Source of the DNA: Ensifer sp. Root278
Lineage (GTDB): Bacteria > Pseudomonadota > Alphaproteobacteria > Rhizobiales > Rhizobiaceae
NCBI RefSeq assembly: GCF_001429285.1
Contig: NZ_LMJJ01000034.1
Coordinates: forward strand, 187,159-251,158
Reading direction: 5' to 3'
Length of the DNA: 64,000 nt
Shown in pieces: positions 49,910-58,858 of this stretch; the first letter of the stretch is position 1, and the number at the start of each line of letters is the position of its first letter. A program made the translations under genes and the position numbers. The notes beneath the pieces were generated by a model. It ran no database searches and was not told the DNA's origin. It worked only from the letters and a program-made list of their open reading frames with translations.

Positions 49910-51031
49910 TCAGGCGGCCTTGTCGCTCTTCGCCTTCTTTTCCACGGCCTTGCCGTGCCCGTGATAGAGGTCGCTATCAAGGTACCGCTGGATGCCGAAG
50001 CGGACAAGCACGCCGATGGCCGCTGCTGCCGGCACCGCCACCAGCAGACCGACGAAGCCGAAGAGCGCGCCGAAGGCAAGGAGCGCAAACATCAACCAGA
50101 CCGGATGCAGGCCGACGCTTTTGCCCACCAGCTTCGGCTGGAGGATGTTGCCCTCCATGAACTGACCGCTGAAGAAAACTGCAAGCACGAGGCCGATCCA
50201 AAGATAGTCCGGCCAGAACTGCACCAGGGCAACGCCAACAGCGAGCACGAGGCCGACCATGGATCCGACATAGGGAATGAAGCTGATCATGCCGGCGAAG
50301 AGGCCGATCAGCAGGCCGAAATTGAGACCGACCAGCGACAGGCCGATACCGTAATAAAGGCCAAGGATGACGCAGAGCGAGCCCTGCCCGCGCACGAAGC
50401 CGGCGATCGTCGTGTTCATGTCGCGGGCGATCTGGCGCACATCCGAGACGTAGTCGCGCGGAACCCAGCTATCGACCTTCTCCACCATCCGGTCCCAGTC
50501 GAGCAGAATATAGAAGGCGACGACAGGGGTAACGACCAGCAGCGAGATGACATCGAGCAGCGCCACGCCGGAGTTCCAGATCTGCTGGAAGAGCGTGCCG
50601 ACGAAAGCGGCTCCCTGTTCCAGCAGCTTGCCGGAGCTCTGCTTGAGCGACGGCATCTGGCTCGCCAGCCAATCGGGGATCAGACGCGTCTGCGCTTCGT
50701 TGACCAGCACTTGCAGCTTCGAGGCGTAGCCGGGGATGTTCGCGATGAAATCGGCCGCCTGGCTGACGACAACAGGAATGATGACCATGAGCGCCAGCAC
50801 GAAGACCACGACGAAGCCGATCAAGATGACGACCGTCGCCATCAACCGGCTGAGGCCAAGCCGCTCGAGACGGTCGGCGACCGGATCGAGGAAATAGGCA
50901 AGCGCCATGCCGGCAAGGAACGGCAGCAGGATCGAGCTGAAAACCATGAGGAATGCAATGAAGGCGGCAAGCACCAGCAGCCAGAAGATGACCTGGCGCT
51001 GCAATCCGGAACCGCTGACCTTGATATCCAT
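49910..51031 (-). CDS. AI-2E/PerM family transporter
   Basis: A 373-residue membrane protein with about eight hydrophobic helices. Family features are FLAGMALAYFLDPVADRLER near the N-terminus and ISFIPYVGSMVGLVLAVG and PKLVGKSVGLHPVWLMFALL later. PerM relatives have been proposed as permeases or AI-2 exporters; substrate here unknown. It is just upstream of hdaA, a neighbourhood common in alphaproteobacteria, with purM-purN divergent. Confidence 0.88.
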   Translation of the reverse strand: MDIKVSGSGLQRQVIFWLLVLAAFIAFLMVFSSILLPFLAGMALAYFLDPVADRLERLGLSRLMATVVILIGFVVVFVLALMVIIPVVVSQAADFIANIPGYASKLQVLVNEAQTRLIPDWLASQMPSLKQSSGKLLEQGAAFVGTLFQQIWNSGVALLDVISLLVVTPVVAFYILLDWDRMVEKVDSWVPRDYVSDVRQIARDMNTTIAGFVRGQGSLCVILGLYYGIGLSLVGLNFGLLIGLFAGMISFIPYVGSMVGLVLAVGVALVQFWPDYLWIGLVLAVFFSGQFMEGNILQPKLVGKSVGLHPVWLMFALLAFGALFGFVGLLVAVPAAAAIGVLVRFGIQRYLDSDLYHGHGKAVEKKAKSDKAA

Positions 51032-51402
51032 GACACTCCTTTAGATCACGTGCTCTTAGGTCGGATCGACCTGAAATCATCAACGTGACCGTTTCTCGTA
51101 AGCGAGAGCAGGATGCCGGCGTAACACCGCACACACTTTTCCACATCCCGCCCTGGCGCGCCGCATGCGCCGATCGCGTATCACAACCCTTTAAAGGAGA
51201 TAGGGGGCGGCGCGGGCGCCGGTCAAGTCCAACCGGGTGAGGCCGCGCGGTTTGGAGCTATGCTGCTTTGCTTCTACCGTGGGATATGGGCAAAATGTTG
51301 AAAAAACGCCGCCAATCCGTGGTCTCGGCTTGCACTCCCTTGCCTGCCGTGCCAATCGCATCCGCAAAATACCTGTCGCACGACGAGCCTTGGAGAACGA
51401 GC
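51032..51402. other. Control region between the PerM gene and purM
   Basis: 371 bases between divergent operons, expected to hold both promoters. Nothing resembling a known riboswitch or PurR box was found. An open frame continues upstream of purM but lacks a ribosome-binding site. Confidence 0.5.
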
Positions 51403-52473
51403 ATGAGCCAGTCGGGAAAGAACGGCCTCACCTATAGCGACGCGGGCGTGGACATCGACGCCGGCAACCTGATGGTCGAGAAGATCAAGCCGCATGTGCG
51501 CTCGACGAGGCGTCCGGGCGCCGACGGTGAGATCGGCGGCTTCGGCGGTCTCTTCGACCTGAAGGCGGCAGGCTTCACCGACCCGGTTCTGGTTGCCGCC
51601 AATGACGGCGTCGGCACCAAGCTCAAGATCGCCATCGATGCCAACAAGCACGACACTGTCGGCATCGACCTTGTCGCCATGTGCGTCAACGACCTCGTGG
51701 TCCAGGGCGCCGAGCCGCTGTTCTTCCTCGACTATTTCGCGACCGGCAAGCTCGACCCGGACCAGGGTGCCGCGATCGTCGCTGGCATCGCCAGCGGCTG
51801 CCGCGAAGCGGGCTGCGCGCTGATCGGCGGCGAGACGGCCGAAATGCCCGGCATGTATTCGGGTGGCGATTATGACCTTGCCGGCTTCGCCGTGGGTGCC
51901 GCCGAGCGCGGACAACTGTTGCCGGCCGGAGACATCGGCGAAGGCGACGTCATCCTCGGCCTCGCATCGTCGGGCGTTCACTCCAACGGCTATTCGCTGG
52001 TGCGCAAGATCGTCACGCTCTCGGGCCTTGCCTGGGACGCACCCGCGCCGTTCGGCGAAGGCACGCTTGCCGATCTCCTGATGACGCCGACGCGCATCTA
52101 TGTGAAGCCGCTCTTGAAGGCGATCCGCGAGACCGGCGCGATCAAGGCGCTCGCCCATATCACCGGCGGCGGCTTCCCCGAGAACATTCCGCGCGTGCTG
52201 CCGAAGCACCTCGCCGCCGAGATCGACCTCGATGCGATCAAGGCGCCGAAGGTGTTCTCCTGGCTTGCACAGACCGGCGGCGTTGCTGCCAACGAGATGC
52301 TGCGCACCTTCAACTGCGGCGTCGGCATGATCGTCGTCGTCCCGGCGGACAAGGCTGCGGAGATCGCCTCTGTGCTGACCGGCGAAGGTGAAACCGTCTT
52401 CACGCTCGGCCGGATGGTCGCGCGCGACGAAGGTGCTGCCGGCACGATCTACAAGGGCACCCTCGCCCTATGA
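51403..52473 (+). CDS. purM: Phosphoribosylformylglycinamidine cyclo-ligase
   Basis: A 356-residue AIR synthetase that closes the imidazole ring in purine synthesis using ATP. Motifs are GGFGGLFDL near residue 46, [28 protein letters not shown] and [18 protein letters not shown] lies seven bases before the ATG at 51403. Its stop overlaps the purN start by four bases. Confidence 0.97.
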   Translation: MSQSGKNGLTYSDAGVDIDAGNLMVEKIKPHVRSTRRPGADGEIGGFGGLFDLKAAGFTDPVLVAANDGVGTKLKIAIDANKHDTVGIDLVAMCVNDLVVQGAEPLFFLDYFATGKLDPDQGAAIVAGIASGCREAGCALIGGETAEMPGMYSGGDYDLAGFAVGAAERGQLLPAGDIGEGDVILGLASSGVHSNGYSLVRKIVTLSGLAWDAPAPFGEGTLADLLMTPTRIYVKPLLKAIRETGAIKALAHITGGGFPENIPRVLPKHLAAEIDLDAIKAPKVFSWLAQTGGVAANEMLRTFNCGVGMIVVVPADKAAEIASVLTGEGETVFTLGRMVARDEGAAGTIYKGTLAL

Positions 52474-53138
52474 CGACTGAGGTCTCGACGGGCAAGAAGC
52501 GGGTCGTCGTCTTCATTTCGGGTGGCGGCTCCAACATGCTGGCGCTGGCGAAAGCCGCGGCCGAGCCAGGTTTTCCCGCCGAGATCGTTGCGGTCATCGC
52601 CGACAAGGCGGATGCCGGCGGCCTCGTCAAGGCGGCAGCACTCGGTATTGCCACACGCAGTTTCCTGCGCAAGGATTTCGACAGCAAGGACGCCCACGAG
52701 GCGGCAATCCTTGCCGAGCTCGATCGCCTATCGCCGGATATCATCTGCCTGGCCGGCTATATGCGGCTGCTTTCGGCAACCTTCATCCAGCGCCATCAAG
52801 GGCGGATCCTCAACATCCACCCCTCGCTGCTGCCGCTCTTCCCCGGCTTGCACACCCATCAGCGGGCGATCGACGCCGGCATGAAGGTCGCCGGCTGCAC
52901 GGTGCACTTCGTGACCGAAGGCATGGACGAAGGCCCGATCCTCGCGCAGGCAGTGGTGCCGGTTCTCCCCGGCGATACATCCGAAAGCCTTGCAGCGCGG
53001 GTGCTGACCGTCGAGCACCGCACCTATCCGATGGCGCTCCGGCTGATGGCCGAGGGCAAGGTGCGCATGGAAGATGGTCGCGCGGTGAGCCATAGCGCTG
53101 CCGAAGCAACCGCCACGCTGATCTCGCCTGCCGCCTGA
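52470..53138 (+). CDS. purN: Phosphoribosylglycinamide formyltransferase
   Basis: A 222-residue transferase that moves a formyl group from 10-formyl-tetrahydrofolate to GAR. Catalytic residues lie in [14 protein letters not shown] (Asn, His) and in [10 protein letters not shown] (Asp). [12 protein letters not shown] is the phosphate loop. It overlaps purM by ATGA and is co-translated with it. Confidence 0.96.
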   Translation: MTTEVSTGKKRVVVFISGGGSNMLALAKAAAEPGFPAEIVAVIADKADAGGLVKAAALGIATRSFLRKDFDSKDAHEAAILAELDRLSPDIICLAGYMRLLSATFIQRHQGRILNIHPSLLPLFPGLHTHQRAIDAGMKVAGCTVHFVTEGMDEGPILAQAVVPVLPGDTSESLAARVLTVEHRTYPMALRLMAEGKVRMEDGRAVSHSAAEATATLISPAA

Positions 53139-53148
53139 TTAGAGCACC

Positions 53149-53176
53149 CCGCTTTCAGTGAAATTACTGGAAGCGG
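53149..53176. repeat. Imperfect hairpin between purN and acvB
   Basis: CCGCTTTCAG at 53149-53158 and CTGGAAGCGG at 53167-53176 form a ten-base-pair stem with one G-T pair and an eight-base loop. No T-run follows. It may end one or both convergent transcripts. Confidence 0.5.
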
Positions 53177-53197
53177 AAGATGCGCTGGATCAATTCA

Positions 53198-54583
53198 TCA
53201 CTTCGCCGACGCCAGCCTGCGATCGAGCGCATCGAGCACACGCCGCGTCAATGCCGGATAGTCCTCGTCGAAGTGATGGCCACCGTCGATGCCGATGATG
53301 TCGACGCCCGTTCCCTTCAATTCAGGGCAGGCATCATCCTCTTCGTCGGTGCCGTAGATGCATTGCACCAGCGCCGGATCGATGCGCTTGATGTCGTCGA
53401 GCGGATCGCCGCCCTTGCCATCGCCTTCCGCACCCAGCCAGCCGAGCACCGACACCTTGTAGTCGACCAAGTGCGACAGCGCCATCAGCGTCACCTGGCG
53501 GACATGCGCCTTTTCGCCTGATGGCAGCAGGTTGAAGGTTCGCGGCAGAACGTCGGCACCGAAGGAATAGCCGATCAGCAGTACGTTGCGCACGTTCCAG
53601 TGCTTGCGGTAGTAGCTCATCACTTTGGCAAGGTCGTCCGCCGTCGCCTGGGGATCGCGTTCCGACCAGAAATAATGCAGGGAATCGAAGCCGACGACCG
53701 GCACCCCCTGCTGCTGGAGGACGTCGCCGACTTCCTTGTCGATGTCACGCCAGCCGCCGTCACCCGAATAGATCACCGCCATCGTATCGCGCGTCGGCTT
53801 GGCGTCGAGAATGGTCAGCGGCAGGCCGAACGGGTTGCCGGCGTCGCTTTCGCTGTCGATGATATCCGAGAGATGGTCGGACAATGCCGTGAAGGCATCA
53901 TCGTCACTGTCTTCCTGATCGACATCCGGATGCTTTGCGATAAGCGCGGCCACATGCGAGCGCCCATCCGCGGAGGCTGCCGGCGAGAAGACGACGGAGA
54001 CCGGGTCCGGCAAGGCACCATCGGTCAAGCCATAGACCATGCGGTCGCCTTTCTTCACCTTATCGGCCGGAGTGCAGAGCTGTTTCCTGAGCGCGATGCC
54101 CTCCTCCGGATCGACCGCCAGCGTCTGGCCGATCGTGGCTGGCGGCGTCTGGGCGGCAATCGCGAGCGCCATGGCGCCACCGGCGCCGACACCGGCAACG
54201 ATCGGCAGTTGGTAGGCATCGCTGCCGATGGCGCGCTGTACCTGCTGGCTGAGCGATTCGATATCGGAGACCATGTAGATGCAGTCGCCGTCATCCTTGG
54301 CGAGCGACGCGAGATAAGCCTTGAGATCGACACCGATGACGATGGTCTTGTCACCGGTGAGCGTATCAGCGACCGCCTGCTCCTTGTCCGTCCAGCCTGA
54401 AGCATCCGAAAGCAGCACGACCAGTGCGGTCGCCTTTTCCTTGGGCAACATGATGCGCGGCGACGGGATCATCCCGGTATCGTAGCTCTTCGGCGCGTCT
54501 TCCGCGGCAGCAGGAAGAATGGAAACCGAAAGCAGCAACGCCGCCGAGGTGAGGCATTTCCAGGCGTTCGCGACACGGATCAT
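53198..54583 (-). CDS. acvB: AcvB/VirJ family periplasmic protein
   Basis: A 461-residue exported protein with signal peptide (LTSAALLLSVSILPAAA). It has two VirJ-type α/β-hydrolase halves; the second contains the nucleophile elbow GYSFGADVLP and ends with GGHHFDEDY. In Agrobacterium, AcvB hydrolyses lysyl-phosphatidylglycerol in the periplasm. The ATG overlaps the lpiA stop in ATGA form, so both proteins come from one operon. Confidence 0.92.
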   Translation of the reverse strand: MIRVANAWKCLTSAALLLSVSILPAAAEDAPKSYDTGMIPSPRIMLPKEKATALVVLLSDASGWTDKEQAVADTLTGDKTIVIGVDLKAYLASLAKDDGDCIYMVSDIESLSQQVQRAIGSDAYQLPIVAGVGAGGAMALAIAAQTPPATIGQTLAVDPEEGIALRKQLCTPADKVKKGDRMVYGLTDGALPDPVSVVFSPAASADGRSHVAALIAKHPDVDQEDSDDDAFTALSDHLSDIIDSESDAGNPFGLPLTILDAKPTRDTMAVIYSGDGGWRDIDKEVGDVLQQQGVPVVGFDSLHYFWSERDPQATADDLAKVMSYYRKHWNVRNVLLIGYSFGADVLPRTFNLLPSGEKAHVRQVTLMALSHLVDYKVSVLGWLGAEGDGKGGDPLDDIKRIDPALVQCIYGTDEEDDACPELKGTGVDIIGIDGGHHFDEDYPALTRRVLDALDRRLASAK

Positions 54584-57189
54584 TTCTTCACCACTCCCTT
54601 GAGACCGCCGCCGATCAGGAATGTCGCATCCATCAAGGCGAGGATCGGATTGATGCCGCCACTGGCGACAAGATAGCGCGGTTGCCACTGCGGATGAAAC
54701 TTCGACTTGAAGGCGCGCAGGCCCTTGAAGTTGTAGAAGCGCTCGCCGTGTTCGAAGAAGGTACGGCCGGCCCGGTCCCACACCGGCGCGATCTGGCGCG
54801 TCGACATGCCGGACAGGGGTGCCATGCCGAGATTGAAGGCGCGGAACCCCTCCCCCTTCAGATATTCCATTACCTGGGCGAAGAGGAAATCCATGGCTCC
54901 CTTCGGCGCGTCCGGCGAGAAGCGCATCAGATCGACGGTGCCCTCCTCCTTCGTCCCGGTCACGAGGATATTGGCGAAAGCGACGATGCGTCCGTTGCAT
55001 GTGAGGATCGCAACCGGTTGTTCGGCCAGGTAGTCCGGATCGAAGGCGCCGAGCGAGAAGCCCTTTTCCTTGGCGTTGTGATGCGCGAGCCAGGCATCGG
55101 AAACAGCCGTCAGGTCGGCCATGATTTCAGGAACGTCCGCCGGCGGCACGACCTGAAACTCCAGCCCGTCGCGCTGGGCGCGGCTGACCTGCTGGCGCAA
55201 GTTTGCCCACTTGCCGCCCTTCATCTCGAAACGGGCGAGATCGACGCGCGCCAGTTCACCGAGCCGGAAGGCGCGCAGCCCCGCATCGGCATAGTAGGCA
55301 AGCCCCTCGGCCGAAACCTGATAGAACACAGCCCGGCAACCGGCGGCTCGCGCCTTCTCGATGAAATGCCAGATCAGTTCCGGCCAGGCGTCGATTGGCC
55401 CGACCGGATCGAAGAGCGCAATCCAGGAACGGGCCCGCTGGCCGTACATGATGAAGGCCCGCCGGTCGGCCGAGAACAGGATGCTCTTGTCGCCCATGCG
55501 CACCAGATTGGCGTCGGACATGTTTTGCGCCTCGACGATCGCCAAGGCGCGCTCCATCGCATCGTCGGAGGCGGGCTCCGCCGCCCCGGTTGCCGGGCGC
55601 ATCAGGCTCCAGATCGCAAGCATGCTGGCACCGATGGTGACGCCCAGGAGCGCCCGCAGCCCGCGCGGCGCCTCGGCCGAAAATTCGAACTGCCACCAGA
55701 GCTCGTGGCTGTATTCGACATCGCGGTAGACAAAGAGCAGGACGACCAGTCCGCCGAGGCAGATGACCCCAAGCGCCGTCAGCCACGGTATGGTGAGCGC
55801 CTGGCCAAAGAGGGATGCCGGACGGACGAACAGGCGCCGGCTGACGAGCAGCCCCACGAGAAAGAAGGCGAGCATGCCCGCTTCCACCACCGCGATCGCC
55901 TTGATCAGCGACAGCAGGAGTGCGGCGATCGCAATCACGATCGACGCCCACCAGGCACCATCCAGGCGCAGCGCCAGGCCGCGGGAGACGACGACGAGCG
56001 CAAGGCCGAGCAGGCTTGCGAGGAAATGGGCGCCCTCGACGATCGGCAGGGGCAGCAGGCTTTCAAGAAAGGCCAGATTTTCGTCGGGTGTCGGCGTCAC
56101 GCTCGAAAGCACCAGCATGATCGCGAGCACGACGCCGAGCGTCGCCAGCAGCAGCGGCGTCATCCGGCCGCCAACGCGGCGCACACTTGAGGCGACCGGA
56201 TGGCCGGAGAGCTGGCGGAGCTCGATGCCGATAACGACGGCGATCGCAATCACCAGCGGCAGCACGTGATAGATCACGCGATAGAGAACCAGCGCGCCGA
56301 GAATGGTGTCGACATCGGTGTTGTGGCCGAGCGTCGCGATGATGATCGTCTCGAAGACGCCGAGGCCGGCTGGAACGTGACTGAGAACACCGACGCCGAC
56401 GGCGAGCGAGTAGACGGCGAGGAAAGCCGGCCAGCCGATGGTGCCGGCCGGCAGGAGCACATAGAGGACGGTTGCCGAAGCGGCGAGATCGAGCGCGGTC
56501 ACCAGGAACTGGCGCGAGACCGTGCGCGAATCCGGCAGCCGCAATGTCAGGCGTCCGAGGCTGACCTCGCGGCCGTCGCGCGCAAGGAAGAACACGGTGA
56601 ACAACCCGCCGAGGATGACGACGGCGATCAGGCGCAGCAAAAGCGGATCGAGCCCGGTCATCGGCGCCACATATTCGCCGACCGCCAGCAGGCTGAGGCA
56701 GGTCACCGTCAGAAGGCCGAGCCCAAAGGCAAGCGTCACGAAGGCAATGATCCGGGCAATATTTTCCGGCTCGATGCCGAGGCGGGAATAGGACCGGTAG
56801 CGGATCGCGCCACCGCTCAAGGCGCCAAAACCGGCGGTGTTGCCGACCGCATAGGCGCAAGCGGCCGTCAGCGCCACATCGGCATAGGGCAGCTTGCGCC
56901 GGACATAATCGAGCGCGCCGACGTCATAGAAGGTCAGCGCCAGGAAGCTCAGCGCCGTGAAGAACACCGCCGCCGCAAGCGACGCCCAGGGCGTATCTGC
57001 CAAGGCTTGGACGACTTCATCGTACTGAACTTCGGATGTCAGGTGAAAGATCGCAAAGCCGAAGAGAGCGATCACAAATAGCGTACCAGCGGCCGAAAGA
57101 GAGCGACGGTTGCGGCGCAGGAAGGAAATCCAGCCCCCCTCCGCCTGCTGCTCGTCGTCGGTTGCGCTTTCCGAAAGGGAGGATGTCAT
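54580..57189 (-). CDS. lpiA: Lysyl-phosphatidylglycerol synthase (MprF-like)
   Basis: An 869-residue membrane protein. About 14 helices in residues 25-550 form the flippase part, and the C-terminal third is the lysyltransferase domain (DUF2156), with MYGQRARSWIALFDPVGP and FNLGMAPLSGM. It adds lysine from tRNA to phosphatidylglycerol, making the surface less anionic and more resistant to acid and cationic peptides. In rhizobia it is low-pH induced and paired with acvB, as here. Confidence 0.95.
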   Translation of the reverse strand: MTSSLSESATDDEQQAEGGWISFLRRNRRSLSAAGTLFVIALFGFAIFHLTSEVQYDEVVQALADTPWASLAAAVFFTALSFLALTFYDVGALDYVRRKLPYADVALTAACAYAVGNTAGFGALSGGAIRYRSYSRLGIEPENIARIIAFVTLAFGLGLLTVTCLSLLAVGEYVAPMTGLDPLLLRLIAVVILGGLFTVFFLARDGREVSLGRLTLRLPDSRTVSRQFLVTALDLAASATVLYVLLPAGTIGWPAFLAVYSLAVGVGVLSHVPAGLGVFETIIIATLGHNTDVDTILGALVLYRVIYHVLPLVIAIAVVIGIELRQLSGHPVASSVRRVGGRMTPLLLATLGVVLAIMLVLSSVTPTPDENLAFLESLLPLPIVEGAHFLASLLGLALVVVSRGLALRLDGAWWASIVIAIAALLLSLIKAIAVVEAGMLAFFLVGLLVSRRLFVRPASLFGQALTIPWLTALGVICLGGLVVLLFVYRDVEYSHELWWQFEFSAEAPRGLRALLGVTIGASMLAIWSLMRPATGAAEPASDDAMERALAIVEAQNMSDANLVRMGDKSILFSADRRAFIMYGQRARSWIALFDPVGPIDAWPELIWHFIEKARAAGCRAVFYQVSAEGLAYYADAGLRAFRLGELARVDLARFEMKGGKWANLRQQVSRAQRDGLEFQVVPPADVPEIMADLTAVSDAWLAHHNAKEKGFSLGAFDPDYLAEQPVAILTCNGRIVAFANILVTGTKEEGTVDLMRFSPDAPKGAMDFLFAQVMEYLKGEGFRAFNLGMAPLSGMSTRQIAPVWDRAGRTFFEHGERFYNFKGLRAFKSKFHPQWQPRYLVASGGINPILALMDATFLIGGGLKGVVKK

Positions 57190-57292
57190 GGGGCGCCCAT
57201 GTCAATGATGAGAACATCAGCGCTTTAGCTTACCCGATACCGATCAAAAAGTGAAATATCCGTAATAAATTATCTTCTTATAAAACAATGAT

Positions 57293-57889
57293 TTAGCCGC
57301 TGAGTTCGTTGCGGTTGAGCTTTGCCCATTGCAGCAGCATGATCGTCTTGGCGTCGCAAATCTCGCCGGTGGCGATCATAGCGAAGGCCCGATCAAGCGG
57401 TATTTCGAGAACTTCGATGTGCTCTCCCTCATGCGCAAGCCCGCCGCCATCCCCACGCTTTTCCGTGACGTCGATGTGGCCGACGAAAAAGCTCGTGCGC
57501 TCGGTGAGCGCGCCCGGGCTCATATAGGCATCGAAAAGGTGGGTGGCGCCTTCGACATGGTAGCCGGTCTCTTCCAACGCCTCGCGGGCGATCGCAACTT
57601 CCGGGGTGTCGTCGTCCAACAACCCGGCCACCGCTTCGATCATGTAGGCCTCGTCCCCCTGCAAGAGCACGGGAACGCGCAGCTGCCGCACAAGCACCAC
57701 GCTTTGCCGCTTGGCGTCGACGAGCAGGATGGTCGCCGCACTGCCATGATCGTGAACCTCGCGCTTCAAGGTCGCGGTCATGCCGTTCGACATGTCCTGT
57801 TCGAGCGTCACTTCCTCAAGATGGATGAACCCGTCCCAAAGCGTGCGGCGACCGATGATCCTGACGCGCGGATCGTGATGTGTGCTCAT
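57293..57889 (-). CDS. Nudix hydrolase, ADP-ribose/GDP-mannose pyrophosphatase-like
   Basis: A 198-residue Nudix protein. The box reads GLLDDDTPEVAIAREALEET followed by GY: the catalytic REALEETG part is intact, but the first part is one residue shorter than the consensus and has Asp where Glu is usual. The preceding YMIEAVA and following LFDAYMSPGALTER match the NudK/ADP-ribose group. The ATG at 57889 has AAGGA six bases upstream. Confidence 0.87.
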   Translation of the reverse strand: MSTHHDPRVRIIGRRTLWDGFIHLEEVTLEQDMSNGMTATLKREVHDHGSAATILLVDAKRQSVVLVRQLRVPVLLQGDEAYMIEAVAGLLDDDTPEVAIAREALEETGYHVEGATHLFDAYMSPGALTERTSFFVGHIDVTEKRGDGGGLAHEGEHIEVLEIPLDRAFAMIATGEICDAKTIMLLQWAKLNRNELSG

Positions 57890-57932
57890 GCGAAATCCTT
57901 CTTTGGCGGGGGCAATCCGGCCGTTCCTGCCT

Positions 57933-58826
57933 TCAGTGAACATGTTCCAACGCCGCGCGGTCTTCCCGCTCCATCTGCAACGTCGTGTGGTGAAGGTCAA
58001 AGTCTTCGCGCAAGCGCGCCTCGATCGCCCGGCGCACGGTCTCGCCGTCAGCGCCATCCGTGAGCACCGCATGCGCCGTCAGCGACGGCTGGCTCTGGGT
58101 AATCGCCCATAGGTGAAGGTCATGCACCGACAAGACGCCCGGAACCGCGGCGATCGTCGCGTGGACATCGGCGAGCCGTATGCCCGGCGGCACGCCTTCG
58201 AGCAGGATGTTGATGCACTCCTTCAGCAGCACCCAGGTGCGCGGGAAGACCATGAAGCCGATACCGACGGCGAGCAGGGAGTCCACCCATTGCCAGCCGG
58301 TGAACCAGATGACCGCGGCACCGACGATGACGGCGAGCGAGCCGAGCATGTCCGACCAGACCTCGAGATAGGCACCCTTGACGTTGAGGCTCTCGTCCTT
58401 GTGGCTCGTCAGGAGGCGCATCGAGGCGAGATTGACGAGCAGGCCGATGACGGCGATCACCAGCATCCCGCCCGACTGGATTTCCTGCGGCTCCGACAGC
58501 CGCTTCCAGGCTTCGTAGAGAATGTAGAAGGCAACGGCGAGCAAGAGCAGCGCGTTGAAGGCGGCCGCGAGGATTTCGAAACGCGCATAACCGTAGGTGC
58601 GCAGCAGATCGGATGGGCGGCGGCCCACATGGATGGCCACGAGCGCGATCGCAAGGGCCGCGGTGTCGGTCAACATGTGCATGGCGTCGGAAATCAGCGC
58701 CAGGCTGCCGGTCAGTACACCGCCGACGACCTCCGCCAGCATGAAGCCGCCGGTCAGGCCGAGCGAAGCCCAGAGCCTCGAAACCGGCGTGCTACTGACA
58801 TCTGCATGGTGGTGGTCGCCGCTCAT
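57933..58826 (-). CDS. CDF family cation diffusion facilitator
   Basis: A 297-residue zinc/cobalt/cadmium exporter of the ZitB/CzcD type. The N-terminus has DHHHAD, helix 2 has LISDAMHMLTDTAAL and helix 5 has YLEVWSDMLGSLAVI, the two metal-binding helices. The cytoplasmic domain has SVHDLHLWAIT and ends LEHVH. Six hydrophobic helices are visible. It lies 43 bases upstream of the Nudix gene on the same strand. Confidence 0.93.
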   Translation of the reverse strand: MSGDHHHADVSSTPVSRLWASLGLTGGFMLAEVVGGVLTGSLALISDAMHMLTDTAALAIALVAIHVGRRPSDLLRTYGYARFEILAAAFNALLLLAVAFYILYEAWKRLSEPQEIQSGGMLVIAVIGLLVNLASMRLLTSHKDESLNVKGAYLEVWSDMLGSLAVIVGAAVIWFTGWQWVDSLLAVGIGFMVFPRTWVLLKECINILLEGVPPGIRLADVHATIAAVPGVLSVHDLHLWAITQSQPSLTAHAVLTDGADGETVRRAIEARLREDFDLHHTTLQMEREDRAALEHVH

Positions 58827-58858
58827 GGAGGGTTCCGTCTGCCGTTGAACAACCTGAT

